From positions 1-64,000 of IMG/VR virus record IMGVR_UViG_3300032285_003360: 64,000 nucleotides of DNA. One strand, 5' to 3'. The translations under genes and the position numbers were made by a program. The notes under the pieces were generated by a model. It did not search any database, had not been told where the DNA came from, and saw only the letters and a program-made list of their open reading frames with translations. Below are positions 22,726-31,162 of the stretch, in pieces. Origin of the DNA: a virus. The stretch's first letter is position 1; each line of letters begins with the position of its first letter.

Positions 22726-22924
22726 TTTTATTGTGTTTTAAAATTAAAAGATAAAAATAATTCAAACCCGATAACAATACGACAATACCTGCTAACGTAT
22801 TAATCCAAGGTTTAATAAATGGGTTTTGGGTTTTTAAAATGTCATAACCAACATAAGTTGTAGCTAACCCCGCAATGATTAAAAACACATTGCTTGACAT
22901 AATTTTTTCTAAACGATTACTCAT
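22715..22924 (-). CDS. Two-pass small membrane protein
   Basis: 69 aa. Helices at about 10-27 and 40-61 (VFLIIAGLATTYVGYDIL; LAGIVVLLSGLNYFYLLIL). Basic termini. Overlaps both neighbours by about 10 bases. Confidence 0.72.
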   Translation of the reverse strand: MSNRLEKIMSSNVFLIIAGLATTYVGYDILKTQNPFIKPWINTLAGIVVLLSGLNYFYLLILKHNKNEQ

Positions 22925-23372
22925 TGTGTATTTTTTTATTTAAATGTTCAATTATACCTTTCATAAAATCCATAACATATTTGTTTGGCTCTTTACCTGC
23001 TTCCATCTCGCTAATTTCTCTTTGGAATTTTTCGCTAACACGTTCAAAGTTTTGACTTTCCATATCTTTGAAAAACTCAACGATATCATCAGTTGGTTTG
23101 AATTCGAAATAAGCATAGGTTGAATCAAAATCATCATCGTAATTTGTAATGTAGTTTGGGTGTGATTCCATTTCAAAGAAGACATCTTCATATGCTTCTC
23201 TGTTACCGCCACCGCATCTTGTGTAAACAATGATTTTACCTGGTTGACCGCTTTCACCTTTTTCGTAATAAGCGTCTCTAAATCTACCAAAGTCTTCTGA
23301 AGTCTTGCCAAGCGAACCAAGGAGATATCCTGCTGCAGGATTCATCCCAAATAGTGTGTTGTATAAGCTCAT
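22917..23372 (-). CDS. Conserved phage hypothetical (VYTRCGGGNR motif)
   Basis: 151 aa. Distinctive stretch GRFRDAYYEKG, IIVYTRCGGGNREAYEDVFFEME and HPNYITNYDDDFDSTYAYFEF, found in my recollection in many T4-like and other phages without assigned function. Acidic C-terminal helix. First gene after the terminator at 23442. Confidence 0.8.
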   Translation of the reverse strand: MSLYNTLFGMNPAAGYLLGSLGKTSEDFGRFRDAYYEKGESGQPGKIIVYTRCGGGNREAYEDVFFEMESHPNYITNYDDDFDSTYAYFEFKPTDDIVEFFKDMESQNFERVSEKFQREISEMEAGKEPNKYVMDFMKGIIEHLNKKIHNE

Positions 23373-23441
23373 ATTTGTTAATTGTGTTCCGTAAAACTAC
23401 AAAAAAATATTAATACAACCAAAAAATATTTCGAGAAATTT

Positions 23442-23477
23442 TAAAAAAAAATTAACCCCGCTTTATTGGCGGGGTTT
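23442..23477 (-). terminator. Rho-independent terminator (minus strand)
   Basis: Stem AACCCCGC / GCGGGGTT (23454-23461 and 23469-23476) with a seven-base loop, followed on the minus strand by AA then a run of nine T. Ends the unit containing the gene at 23483. Confidence 0.88.
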
Positions 23478-23482
23478 CACAT

Positions 23483-23749
23483 TTACTTTTTTGCTAATAT
23501 ATGACCTGAATCTTGGTCAATCACATAAAATGTTCCGTCTTGACCGCGGCCAATGGTGTATCTTGGAGCACCATGACTTCGTGGTGCCATATCAGGTTCT
23601 TGTGTTGGTTCTTCGCCCCCATCAACGGGTTGTTCTTCTTCACCACCCATTTCATCTTGTTCGGTAAAGTCTTTATATTCGGTTGGTAATTGGTCGCCAT
23701 CATAGCTTTCCATCATTAAAACCAACTCAGCTTTAGTATACTTTTTCAT
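23483..23749 (-). CDS. Hypothetical acidic, low-complexity protein
   Basis: 88 aa. N-terminus MKKYTKAELVLMMESYDG resembles short virion-targeting leaders in phages with prohead proteases (small residue and Glu near residue 14). Middle is Glu/Pro/Gly-rich and probably disordered; the end folds as strands (FYVIDQDSGHILAKK). Strong terminator directly downstream. Confidence 0.72.
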   Translation of the reverse strand: MKKYTKAELVLMMESYDGDQLPTEYKDFTEQDEMGGEEEQPVDGGEEPTQEPDMAPRSHGAPRYTIGRGQDGTFYVIDQDSGHILAKK

Positions 23750-23777
23750 TTAATCCTTTTATTATAAATACCTGTTA

Positions 23778-23876
23778 TTAAGACTTTTTCCCAAACAATC
23801 CTTTTTTCTTTAATTGCTTACGAGAAGCCTTCTCAATCTTCTTGCGAGCAGCCTTTTTTTGTTCATTTTTTGTCAT
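23778..23876 (-). CDS. Very small Lys/Arg-rich protein
   Basis: 32 aa with 16 Lys/Arg (MTKNEQKKAARKKIEKASRKQLKKKG in part). A helical basic peptide, possibly nucleic-acid or ribosome binding. Flanked by A/T-rich TATAAATA sequences on both sides, a possible promoter-like context. Confidence 0.62.
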   Translation of the reverse strand: MTKNEQKKAARKKIEKASRKQLKKKGLFGKKS

Positions 23877-23906
23877 GTTTATAAATACATAACAAAACAA
23901 TAAAGA

Positions 23907-24074
23907 CTATTTGGAATCCTCAGATTTAAAGGTAATCTTAACCGCATCTTTTTCCAATTTGGTTAACCTATCTTCTAAATCCTGAATGGTTTCTGCGTAA
24001 TCACTAAGCTTATTGTTAATTATAAAAATATAAATAACACAAAAGATTACGGCTGGTGGAATTATCATTTCCAT
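23907..24074 (-). CDS. Small membrane-anchored coiled-coil protein
   Basis: 55 aa. N-terminal membrane helix (IIPPAVIFCVIYIFII), then a heptad-like helix (YAETIQDLEDRLTKLEKDAV). Similar in plan to phage spanin-like or Rz-like small proteins, but no evidence beyond layout. Confidence 0.68.
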   Translation of the reverse strand: MEMIIPPAVIFCVIYIFIINNKLSDYAETIQDLEDRLTKLEKDAVKITFKSEDSK

Positions 24075-24253
24075 AAATTATGTTTTTGTTTTTCTTTATT
24101 TTTGGCTTGATATATTGGACGAGCTTCATCCAACATTTTTAAAAATTCTCTGTTTTCAAATTTGTCATTATCCCATAAAGTGGATACACCAAATTTGCGA
24201 GCCCATGCGTTAAACTCTTCAGTTTTTGTTCGAGGTGTAATTAAATTTGCCAT
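24065..24253 (-). CDS. Hypothetical small protein
   Basis: 62 aa, starting MANLITPRTKTEEFNAWARKFGVSTLWD. Helical and basic. No family recognised. Ten-base overlap with the membrane coiled-coil gene. Confidence 0.7.
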   Translation of the reverse strand: MANLITPRTKTEEFNAWARKFGVSTLWDNDKFENREFLKMLDEARPIYQAKNKEKQKHNLWK

Positions 24254-24265
24254 GTTATTATTTGT

Positions 24266-24919
24266 TTATCCTATTACTCCTTTTAAATCGTCTAAGTGAT
24301 GATCATCAGCGCCAAGTTCGGAGCCGATTGGCCTCTTCTTCATGGCATTAATTAAATCTTTAAGGTCATATGGCACAAAACCAATGCTACCATCCAATCC
24401 TACGTCCATTCTACGCCCATTACCAAACTTTTTATTGTAAGGTAAGTGACAGTGACCATGAAGGTGAATACGTCCTTTACGAAGCCCATTCCATGAGTCT
24501 ATTGGATAATGCATAAGTTCTAATGTTTCACCCAAATAGTTTAATTGTAAGAACCATTGTGTTGACGCAAATAAACTTTGACAGTTATCACGATTATTTA
24601 GAATGTGATGGTCATGATTACCATATGTCAAATGTATTTCTTGACATATGATTCTATTGCGAAACTCTTGTATTTGTTCGAACCCGCCAAATGACCAATC
24701 ACCCAAATGAATTAATACATCGTCCTGACCAACATGTTCATTTATGTTGTTAACAATCGCCGCATTCATTTTACTTAATGTTTCATACGGTCGCGTTTGT
24801 TTTTCAGGTATGCTACCATCTGGCATTCTCCAATTAGTTACACCACGACATATATTCGTGTGGTTGTAATGTGTATCGGATGTTACCCAAACCTTCCTAT
24901 CGTTATCAATCTTTAACAT
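24266..24919 (-). CDS. Calcineurin-like metallophosphoesterase
   Basis: 217 aa. Metal-binding motifs in order: D15-T-H17, GD in HLGDW, GNHD in LTYGNHDH, then a distal His, and GHCH in LHGHCHL. Complete active site for a two-metal phosphoesterase. Phage members often have YfcE/pyrophosphatase-like or nucleotide substrates; not determinable here. Confidence 0.92.
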   Translation of the reverse strand: MLKIDNDRKVWVTSDTHYNHTNICRGVTNWRMPDGSIPEKQTRPYETLSKMNAAIVNNINEHVGQDDVLIHLGDWSFGGFEQIQEFRNRIICQEIHLTYGNHDHHILNNRDNCQSLFASTQWFLQLNYLGETLELMHYPIDSWNGLRKGRIHLHGHCHLPYNKKFGNGRRMDVGLDGSIGFVPYDLKDLINAMKKRPIGSELGADDHHLDDLKGVIG

Positions 24920-25649
24920 CTTCTAATTCTTTTTTATACTTACTTTTTACATAGTCCACCGCCTCTCTAAACATTTCAATGGTGCACCCTCTTTCTGAAT
25001 GTGGGTCAGAAAATCTTCTAATCATAACCTCATCATCAAATTTAGATTCAGTAATTAATTCAGTTGGATTGAACATCTCAACTTTACCATCTTTTATTCT
25101 ATATTCAACAACAGGAACGGCAATGACATCATCTTCACCAACTTCACTGTTTTGTAATTGACATGTCAATTCTAAGAATGGAAAGACTTCAGCAATTTGA
25201 ATCCAATCGTTATAAACCTCTTCAACTGACGGCCATTTACCAATGTTATAATTACTGGTTCCAATGTTACCATTCCAATCACACCAACCATGTGCACCAC
25301 CAATCCAAGATGAAACAACTTGACTATTTTGTAAATAGGATAAGTTTAACGACTTAATTTCAGATTGCTTTTGTTCTTTGTAACCCCAAATTGATTTGTA
25401 ATCATTCTCCTGAATATTTAATTTCTCCGCAATTGCTTTACTTTCCCCACCATATGATTTATCAGTAATTTCAATATCATAAAAATATTCATTCAATAAT
25501 TTATTAAATGAATGGTCATTAGATGAAAAATACAAATCATCTGTGCGAAGAATAATCTCCATAGCTTGTTCACGTGTTACCGGTTTACCAACAACCAAAA
25601 GTGCTGGCCACTTAGGTAAGTCTAATTCAAAAAATTCTTGTTTTGTCAT
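24906..25649 (-). CDS. Conserved hypothetical protein (large)
   Basis: 247 aa. Pattern VTREQAMEIILRTDDLYFSSNDHSF near residue 24, and SSWIGGAHGWCDWNGNI near 112, known to me from phage and bacterial hypotheticals. No catalytic assignment. Overlaps the phosphoesterase gene by 14 bases and its ATG shares a base with the stop of the C-tagged gene. Confidence 0.8.
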   Translation of the reverse strand: MTKQEFFELDLPKWPALLVVGKPVTREQAMEIILRTDDLYFSSNDHSFNKLLNEYFYDIEITDKSYGGESKAIAEKLNIQENDYKSIWGYKEQKQSEIKSLNLSYLQNSQVVSSWIGGAHGWCDWNGNIGTSNYNIGKWPSVEEVYNDWIQIAEVFPFLELTCQLQNSEVGEDDVIAVPVVEYRIKDGKVEMFNPTELITESKFDDEVMIRRFSDPHSERGCTIEMFREAVDYVKSKYKKELEDVKD

Positions 25650-26062
25650 TATTTAAAAAATTTAAAGTCCTTTAATTTGTTACCATACCCATTTTGTCTT
25701 CTCCATTCGGTTCTCACTTCATCGGGTGTAAGTGTCCTTTGTCTTGATATTGGTGGTGGAGGTGGAATTGTTCTACCATAATCTGGAATTGCATTTCTAT
25801 TAATCAATCCCATTGTTTGAAACCATCTTCTGTGTCTATCTCCTGTTTCTCTTTCCATTTCTTCCTTTCTTCTTCGTTTTTCTTCTTTTTGTTCATCCCA
25901 AAGAATTAATATTATTACACCACCAATTAATAATGCAACGAATACAGTGCCAATACTCAAGTTACCTTGTTTTCTATGCCAATTTATAATATATAATATT
26001 GACACAATCCAATAGATTGCAAATGATATTATGAAGAAATCTACTATATTATTGTTTGTCAT
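25649..26062 (-). CDS. Membrane protein with C-terminal FKFF tag
   Basis: 137 aa from ATG 26060-26062 (MTNNNIVDFF), preferred to 26137 because the promoter -7 element ends five bases upstream. Two hydrophobic segments (residues 6-23 and 34-55), a charged EEKRRRKEEMERE stretch, then a proline-rich linker (PPPPP), and KDFKFFK at the very C-terminus. Farthest C-tagged gene from the array, about 19 kb away. Confidence 0.82.
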   Translation of the reverse strand: MTNNNIVDFFIISFAIYWIVSILYIINWHRKQGNLSIGTVFVALLIGGVIILILWDEQKEEKRRRKEEMERETGDRHRRWFQTMGLINRNAIPDYGRTIPPPPPISRQRTLTPDEVRTEWRRQNGYGNKLKDFKFFK

Positions 26063-26067
26063 GGTAA

Positions 26068-26075
26068 CAAAAGTA
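26068..26075 (-). promoter_or_regulatory. Promoter -7 element TACTTTTG
   Basis: Matches TAnnTTTG on the minus strand, ending five bases before the ATG at 26062, as in the NlpC gene. The -33 region is T-rich with no exact TTTG at 19-21 bases. Sits just after the strong terminator of the upstream gene, as expected for a fresh transcription unit. Confidence 0.55.
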
Positions 26076-26091
26076 TAAAAATTATTTGGTA

Positions 26092-26124
26092 ATAAAAAAA
26101 AATCCCCCAATTTTTTTGGGGGAT
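26092..26124 (-). terminator. Rho-independent terminator (minus strand)
   Basis: Stem ATCCCCC / GGGGGAT (26102-26108 and 26118-26124), further pairing possible through A/T, followed on the minus strand by at least seven T. Terminates the transcript of the gene at 26175; the 50 bases between stop and hairpin hold no gene. Confidence 0.88.
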
Positions 26125-26174
26125 AGCGAAACACCAAGTGTGTCAGTCCATGGCTACTTACCAGGGAGAGGCTT

Positions 26175-27410
26175 TTAATTATTTAATTGTGTTAATGTGT
26201 TTTTAACCAATGATATTAATTCGTTTTCGTTCAAAGCTTCAGGTCTTTTCGTTACGTCTGTTTGTTGAACTCTAACTCTTTTAAGTAATTCTTCTCTTGG
26301 ATTGATTTCCAAAATTTGATTAGCTAAACTATCAAGTAAACTTTTTAAACCATCAGCAACAGGACCAACGTTCATTATATTCATTGTTTCAGGGTCAAAA
26401 TTAGGATAGTTAAATTCAACTGTGTTATGTGCCACGAATTCTTTATCCTTCTCAAATTTACCTGAGTTAACTCTCATTTCTTCTTTAAGTTTTTTACCAT
26501 ATGCTGTTGTGATTTTAGCACTCCAAACATATTGATAACCTGAATCTAATGTAGGCACAGTATGTGTTTGTTCTAATCTTCCTGTTATGTGTAATGTTGT
26601 TGAGAGAGCAACGTCTTTATCATCTGCTTCATAACCACGTTTAGCTAATGCATATACTGGTGTCAATGGGTCAGCTTTAAAATTAGAACCCATTTTTTCA
26701 GTTTTTCTTAGAGCGCTCCAGTTTGTACCAGGATTATATTGACGCGGCATGTGTGTTCTATAAATTTCAATTTCAGTGCCACCTTTCAACATTAATTGTT
26801 TAGCTGCTTTAGAAAAATCAAAAACGTTGTTGAAAAAATCGTAATCGTGTGATTCCCAATCTAATCTATGATTTGAAATCTCACTGTATTTGTCAACAGC
26901 AGCTTGATTTTCATATGTATTGATTGGTGACAATCCACACTTAGTTAAGTGTTCATTAACTCTATTTGTTAAAAATTCTTTTAAAATTGGGTTGAATTTT
27001 CTTAAGATTGCTTCTTTAACTGAAATTTTATTTCCCGATGAAACATATTGTGTTCCAACCTTCTTACTTCTTGGGTGATATTTTGTTTTATTACCTTCAT
27101 AAATTTTAAGGTTGCCGCCTGTCATTTCATTTAACTTATCTAACAATGCGGCGTTTTCATTAATGAACGCATCTAATTGAGCTCCATGTAATAAAACCAC
27201 ACCTTCGTCTTGACCAGGTATTTGTTGTAAATTTATAATCCAAGCGTCAGGAATATCTGTATCATTTCCTTCAGAGAAATATGGTTTATATTTTGAAGGT
27301 TTTAATTGACCTGTTGCAGTGCTGATTCTTGGGGCTTGAACACCTTTAGATTTGTGCGCCATCTCATCCATATCAAGTTGTTCCAATAAATCTTTTTTTG
27401 AAATTTTCAT
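26175..27410 (-). CDS. Putative virion protein, unknown
   Basis: 411 aa. Starts MKISKKDLLEQLDMDEMAHKSKG, a leader-like helix. No membrane segment. Mixed alpha/beta, ends in a helical stretch (NENELISLVKNTLTQLNN). No family recognised. Own strong terminator and moderate length suggest a well-expressed protein; structural role is inference. Confidence 0.8.
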   Translation of the reverse strand: MKISKKDLLEQLDMDEMAHKSKGVQAPRISTATGQLKPSKYKPYFSEGNDTDIPDAWIINLQQIPGQDEGVVLLHGAQLDAFINENAALLDKLNEMTGGNLKIYEGNKTKYHPRSKKVGTQYVSSGNKISVKEAILRKFNPILKEFLTNRVNEHLTKCGLSPINTYENQAAVDKYSEISNHRLDWESHDYDFFNNVFDFSKAAKQLMLKGGTEIEIYRTHMPRQYNPGTNWSALRKTEKMGSNFKADPLTPVYALAKRGYEADDKDVALSTTLHITGRLEQTHTVPTLDSGYQYVWSAKITTAYGKKLKEEMRVNSGKFEKDKEFVAHNTVEFNYPNFDPETMNIMNVGPVADGLKSLLDSLANQILEINPREELLKRVRVQQTDVTKRPEALNENELISLVKNTLTQLNN

Positions 27411-27445
27411 CTATTTACGTTTGTTACTATAAATATCCCAATATT

Positions 27446-27910
27446 TTATTTAAACCATTCTGGTGTTGGGGTATTTTTCCAAGTGCAGAAATCGCGCTTC
27501 TCCTTCATATAATAGTTTCTATAAGATAATATAGCGCTATTAGCGATTTTACACTCATCAGGCATAGCTAATGGTGGTTCTGTGAATGGTTCATCGGGAA
27601 TGTTAGGTCTATTGTCAGCACACCACGTTAAAACTTCAGAAGTTTTATGTATCTTACCATAACGACGAGTGTATTGGTGACATAGTTCTCTACCCAACAT
27701 ACATAACCACATGTAATTAGACATGGATTTTCTAACCCAAATGGCACATGGATGATTCTTGTGAGATAATCTATATGGCGCTTGTCCACCTGTAGCCCAA
27801 TGAGCACCACATAGAAGTTGTGCTGTTTCCAATATCATTTTAACAACATGTTTGTCATTATGATATTTTGCACATTTAACTACACTTTTATCTAAATAAA
27901 ATATGTTCAT
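27446..27910 (-). CDS. Phage protein resembling pyrimidine-dimer glycosylase-like family
   Basis: 154 aa from ATG 27908-27910 (MNIFYLDKSVVKCAKYHNDKHVVKM), sharing one base with the upstream TAA. The DKHVVKMILETAQLLCGAHW stretch and CAIWVR/NYMWLCML are typical of a family common in phages and annotated as pyrimidine dimer glycosylase-like; I know of no proof of that activity. Likely DNA-related. Confidence 0.75.
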   Translation of the reverse strand: MNIFYLDKSVVKCAKYHNDKHVVKMILETAQLLCGAHWATGGQAPYRLSHKNHPCAIWVRKSMSNYMWLCMLGRELCHQYTRRYGKIHKTSEVLTWCADNRPNIPDEPFTEPPLAMPDECKIANSAILSYRNYYMKEKRDFCTWKNTPTPEWFK

Positions 27911-28278
27911 TATTGTTTCATTTCTGTTGCTAAAACACAACTGATGTGGTCAGTTCCTGCTAAATGGTCATAGTCTACTCTTGAAGTGTCTTCACCACAA
28001 TATTGACAAACCCATTGGTTTTCTATTTGTGGTTCTTTATCACCATATTCCGAATAGTAATATTGACGAACTCTTTCGCCAAGCTCATAATTATTTGGAT
28101 ATGTTTTAATGAAATTTTTTGGGATTATAATCATATCCCTACTTGATTCGTTGCTTCTGTTGTAACATGAAACGCATAATTGTCCTGCGCCTTCCACATA
28201 ACAAGTTCTAAAATCAACGTGTGTTGTCATATCTTCATGTGTTTCTTTACCACATGAAATACATGTTTCCTTTGCCAT
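27910..28278 (-). CDS. Zinc-binding hypothetical protein
   Basis: 122 aa from ATG 28276-28278 (MAKETCISCG). Cys pairs CISC (6-9), CVSC (about 35-38) and CQYC (about 91-94), with D-H following. Possibly two zinc ribbons; an HNH-like arrangement (CQYCGEDTSRVDYDHL) is suggestive of a nuclease but incomplete. A 13-base near-palindrome GTGTAAATTACAC lies upstream at about 28295-28307. Confidence 0.68.
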   Translation of the reverse strand: MAKETCISCGKETHEDMTTHVDFRTCYVEGAGQLCVSCYNRSNESSRDMIIIPKNFIKTYPNNYELGERVRQYYYSEYGDKEPQIENQWVCQYCGEDTSRVDYDHLAGTDHISCVLATEMKQ

Positions 28279-28345
28279 AATAATGTGTTTTAATGAGTGT
28301 AATTTACACAAAATTTGCAATAAAACAAATAATTTTAGGATTTTT

Positions 28346-30178
28346 TTAAGCCATTGAATCAGAAGAGGACGGCATTCTACTTGTAAGTTTAGCAACTTTG
28401 TTACCAACTTGGTCCATCAAACTATTTCCAGTGGATACTCTATTTTCCATTGCTATATCCAATAAAGCTTTAGGGTCAGTAGTACCAGAAGCAACCGCTT
28501 GGTTAACCACTCTTGCAAATTTTTGAAACCAACCCGAACCATTCCAAGTAGCATACGCAAAATGGAAAGTAAGAGCAGGATCTTTACTAACAATATCCGC
28601 AGTTTCAGGTGTAAGGTATCTTCTTGATAATTGGTCAAACTCTGGTTTCATCATTTGAGCAACCAATTCTCTTAACTTATTCGCTAAATCAGGATTGTCT
28701 TTTAACATGTATTCAGGCTTCCACTTGCTTCTTGCGTCTTCAGCATCAATTAAACGCCAAAACTCTTGTCCCGCAGGTGTATTTGATTCAGGTCCTGTTT
28801 TTCTATCTATACCGAACATTGTTTCGCCTGAATTACCATATCTACCATCTTTAATTCTACCATCTTGTAACATATCAGGGTGATAGTAACCACCTTCTAA
28901 GTTATCAATAACGGTATTTACAATACCTTGCCAATCTCTCACATCAATAACACCGCCACCTCCGCTTGTTACGTTCTTCTTAATGAACTCTTTTAATTTT
29001 TCAGGTGTTAGATTTAAACCTTTAACCTTTTCTAATAAAGCTTTTAAGAATTCAGGTGTTGCAGATACCATATGGTCAGTTGCATTCTCATTTAATGATG
29101 CACCTAATTGACCTAATGCAATTCTACCCGCTACCGAACCCGCATCACTTGTTGTTGAAGTGGAACCACCACCACCGCTACTACTGCTACCACTACTACT
29201 ACTACCAACAGACCCTGAAGGTCCACCAACACCCTTTCCTTCACCATATTGTAAATGGAAGTGTCCTGCGGTCGCAGCACCTGATGGGTGTCTATATTCG
29301 TCTATATAACTAAATTTTGGGTCTTTCGATTTGTAACTATCCAACAAAGCAACAAACGCATTGGCGTTTTGGTCATTGAATGGATCTATCACCATATCAA
29401 CAGCTTGACCCTCAGTATGTTTACTATGATAACCTAAACTTTGATGGAACTTATCGTTACCACCTGTTACTGTAATTTTAATATTTGGATTACTTGCTTT
29501 GAAATCTGTTAATATCTTACTAACAATAGAACTTAATTCATCACTAATCTCACCACCATTTGCAATCTCACTTCCTTTTTCATTATAACCTAATTTAGAT
29601 AATGTTGAACGAAGTTCTTGAGAGTTCTCAAGTATTTGTTTAACTGTATAAAATGTTTCGTTGACTGTTTTTCCGGTTTTTGTCCCTGTGTGGCCGGTCG
29701 TTGTTGCTGTTTCACCAGTAGTTGCTCCTGTTGAGGATAAATTAATTTTGTTATCGTCAGCAAATTTTTGAACTGATGCCGCAGTTTCTGGTCCAAATAA
29801 ACCATCAATACCGTGTTGAGGTAATTGGTATCCAAGTAAAACCAAAGCAATTTGCATTGATTCAACTTCTTTAGCATATTGCATTGAGCCACCTGATTGT
29901 TGTTTTAAACCACCAGAATCAATTGCTTTTTCAAATGTATTGTAAAAATCTTCAAGTAATTTTGGGTCAGCGACATTTTTTCCTTGTTCGTCTTTACCAA
30001 CAGCATCAGCTTTCTTTGAATTATCAATTTTGCTTGCTGGGTCATCAGGTGGAGTTTGTTCGTCAACTTCTTTCTCTTTTCTACCCAATAAATCATCAAG
30101 AAATCCTTCTTTGACTATCTTTTTTCCATATGTTAAGGTGTGAATTCTCTCAATCTGTTCCCTTAAAGTTTTCTTCAT
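28346..30178 (-). CDS. Multidomain virion-associated peptidoglycan lysin
   Basis: 610 aa. Order: leader MKKTLREQIERIHTLTYG; disordered acidic region; peptidoglycan-binding-like repeat at about 107-140 (QIALVLLGYQLPQHGIDGLFGPET); D-Ala-D-Ala peptidase-like region at about 230-310 (YHSKHTEGQAVDMVID then AGHFHLQYG, zinc-ligand pattern); Gly/Ser linker (about 325-345); and a C-terminal lysozyme-like domain (EGGYYHPD..DGRYGNSGETMFGIDR). Probably degrades the cell wall at entry. Confidence 0.83.
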   Translation of the reverse strand: MKKTLREQIERIHTLTYGKKIVKEGFLDDLLGRKEKEVDEQTPPDDPASKIDNSKKADAVGKDEQGKNVADPKLLEDFYNTFEKAIDSGGLKQQSGGSMQYAKEVESMQIALVLLGYQLPQHGIDGLFGPETAASVQKFADDNKINLSSTGATTGETATTTGHTGTKTGKTVNETFYTVKQILENSQELRSTLSKLGYNEKGSEIANGGEISDELSSIVSKILTDFKASNPNIKITVTGGNDKFHQSLGYHSKHTEGQAVDMVIDPFNDQNANAFVALLDSYKSKDPKFSYIDEYRHPSGAATAGHFHLQYGEGKGVGGPSGSVGSSSSGSSSSGGGGSTSTTSDAGSVAGRIALGQLGASLNENATDHMVSATPEFLKALLEKVKGLNLTPEKLKEFIKKNVTSGGGGVIDVRDWQGIVNTVIDNLEGGYYHPDMLQDGRIKDGRYGNSGETMFGIDRKTGPESNTPAGQEFWRLIDAEDARSKWKPEYMLKDNPDLANKLRELVAQMMKPEFDQLSRRYLTPETADIVSKDPALTFHFAYATWNGSGWFQKFARVVNQAVASGTTDPKALLDIAMENRVSTGNSLMDQVGNKVAKLTSRMPSSSDSMA

Positions 30179-30189
30179 ATCAATATAAA

Positions 30190-30404
30190 TATCAGGACAT
30201 AGTTATTCCTTCTAGGTAATTTTTTAATCATCAACTTCAGCCTATCAGCATTTCACCCACATAGACCTTATATGATAACCATTTTCAACGCTATCGGGGA
30301 CAATCTTAGTCCATAGGACCTACCAACCCGACGTCTGTCCCTCATCAGTTACCGGATTAAGTATAATCTTTCAAAGGGAGTTAATGCGTTGAATATAAAT
30401 ATTC
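30190..30404 (-). ncRNA. Candidate structured RNA or leader in a gene-free gap
   Basis: About 215 bases with no supportable ORF and more G/C than its surroundings. On the minus strand I see a long-range pairing GGGACA/UGUCCC (30335-30340 with 30298-30303) enclosing the hairpin AGGUCC-UAU-GGACU (about 30309-30322), and a stem GAUAGC/GUUAUC (about 30274-30295). A repeated AATATAAATAT lies at both ends (30183 and 30392). Could be a leader regulating the lysin gene or a small RNA. No known family recognised. Confidence 0.45.
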
Positions 30405-30584
30405 TCAACCTCGATAATCGACATCGGAATCTTCATTTTCATCTCCATAAATTCCAAATAAATCATCACCTTTATAATCGGGATGATTCTTTTGCATATG
30501 GTCAATACCTCTTACCCAAAAGAATGCAACAATAGCTGCTAAAACGAAGCTACAGCCAATACCAACCAAGTAACTTGCTATCAT
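30405..30584 (-). CDS. Small membrane protein
   Basis: 59 aa. Membrane helix at residues 3-24 (ASYLVGIGCSFVLAAIVAFFWV) and an acidic C-terminal half (GDDLFGIYGDENEDSDVD). The ATG overlaps the stop of the HAD gene (ATGA). Just below common length cutoffs, so easily missed. Confidence 0.72.
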   Translation of the reverse strand: MIASYLVGIGCSFVLAAIVAFFWVRGIDHMQKNHPDYKGDDLFGIYGDENEDSDVDYRG

Positions 30585-31162
30585 AATAAAAAATTTAAGA
30601 TTTTTTCTTTAAGTCCTGTTTGTTTGATACCTTGGGTGCTGATTGGAGTTAAAACAAAGTTAGTTAATCCCCAATCCATTTCCATGTCACCCCAACTCTC
30701 GTGTGTTTGGGGGATACCCATATTCAAATCATCAATTGCAACCCAATGAGTAACTTCAGGATGGTCTTGTAGATATTGTTTAATCTCTAAAGAACGAGAT
30801 TGTTCTAAGTCGTATTGTCTTGACCAAGGAAAGTTTTGTGGGACTTCACACTCTGACAAGTTTTTGGTAAATGCGATTGGTTTCTTAATGATTTTTTTTG
30901 ATTCATAATACTCACCCATCTCTTCAACAGTTGCCCATCTCTTCCAATCAGATGAAACCACAATCTCAGCATCTGTCTCTGTTAGAATATTATTTAATAC
31001 AACCACCGCCTTGTTGTCAAAGTTATCGAATCGATATTCAACAGGTAACTCCATAATTGATTGAGACATCTTCCTTCCAAACTTACGTTGTTTCTTATGA
31101 CGACCTCCCCAATTATTTAATAAGCATATAACACCGTCATGGTCAAGAAATATTATTTTCAT
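30581..31162 (-). CDS. HAD-like phosphatase domain protein
   Basis: 193 aa from MKIIFLDHDGV (ATG 31160-31162). Motif I FLDHDGV, motif II VVSSDWKRW, and motif IV VAIDDLNMG. First Asp plus D-G fits a HAD nucleophile/general acid pair (D-H-D). Phage HAD proteins may be nucleotidases or end-healing phosphatases. Substrate unknown. Followed by a small membrane protein. Confidence 0.8.
   Translation of the reverse strand: MKIIFLDHDGVICLLNNWGGRHKKQRKFGRKMSQSIMELPVEYRFDNFDNKAVVVLNNILTETDAEIVVSSDWKRWATVEEMGEYYESKKIIKKPIAFTKNLSECEVPQNFPWSRQYDLEQSRSLEIKQYLQDHPEVTHWVAIDDLNMGIPQTHESWGDMEMDWGLTNFVLTPISTQGIKQTGLKEKILNFLL

Noticed and set aside
28295-28307. GTGTAAATTACAC as a regulatory operator
   Set aside because: Single short AT-rich near-palindrome without a second copy noticed; too likely by chance to list as a site.
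28624-30114. Several ORFs in other frames within the lysin gene
   Set aside because: Rich in His, Leu and Gln as expected from reading the opposite or shifted frames of a long coding gene.
30190-30404. Hammerhead ribozyme, from CUGAUGA on the minus strand
   Set aside because: The downstream GAAA and flanking three-stem arrangement could not be completed.
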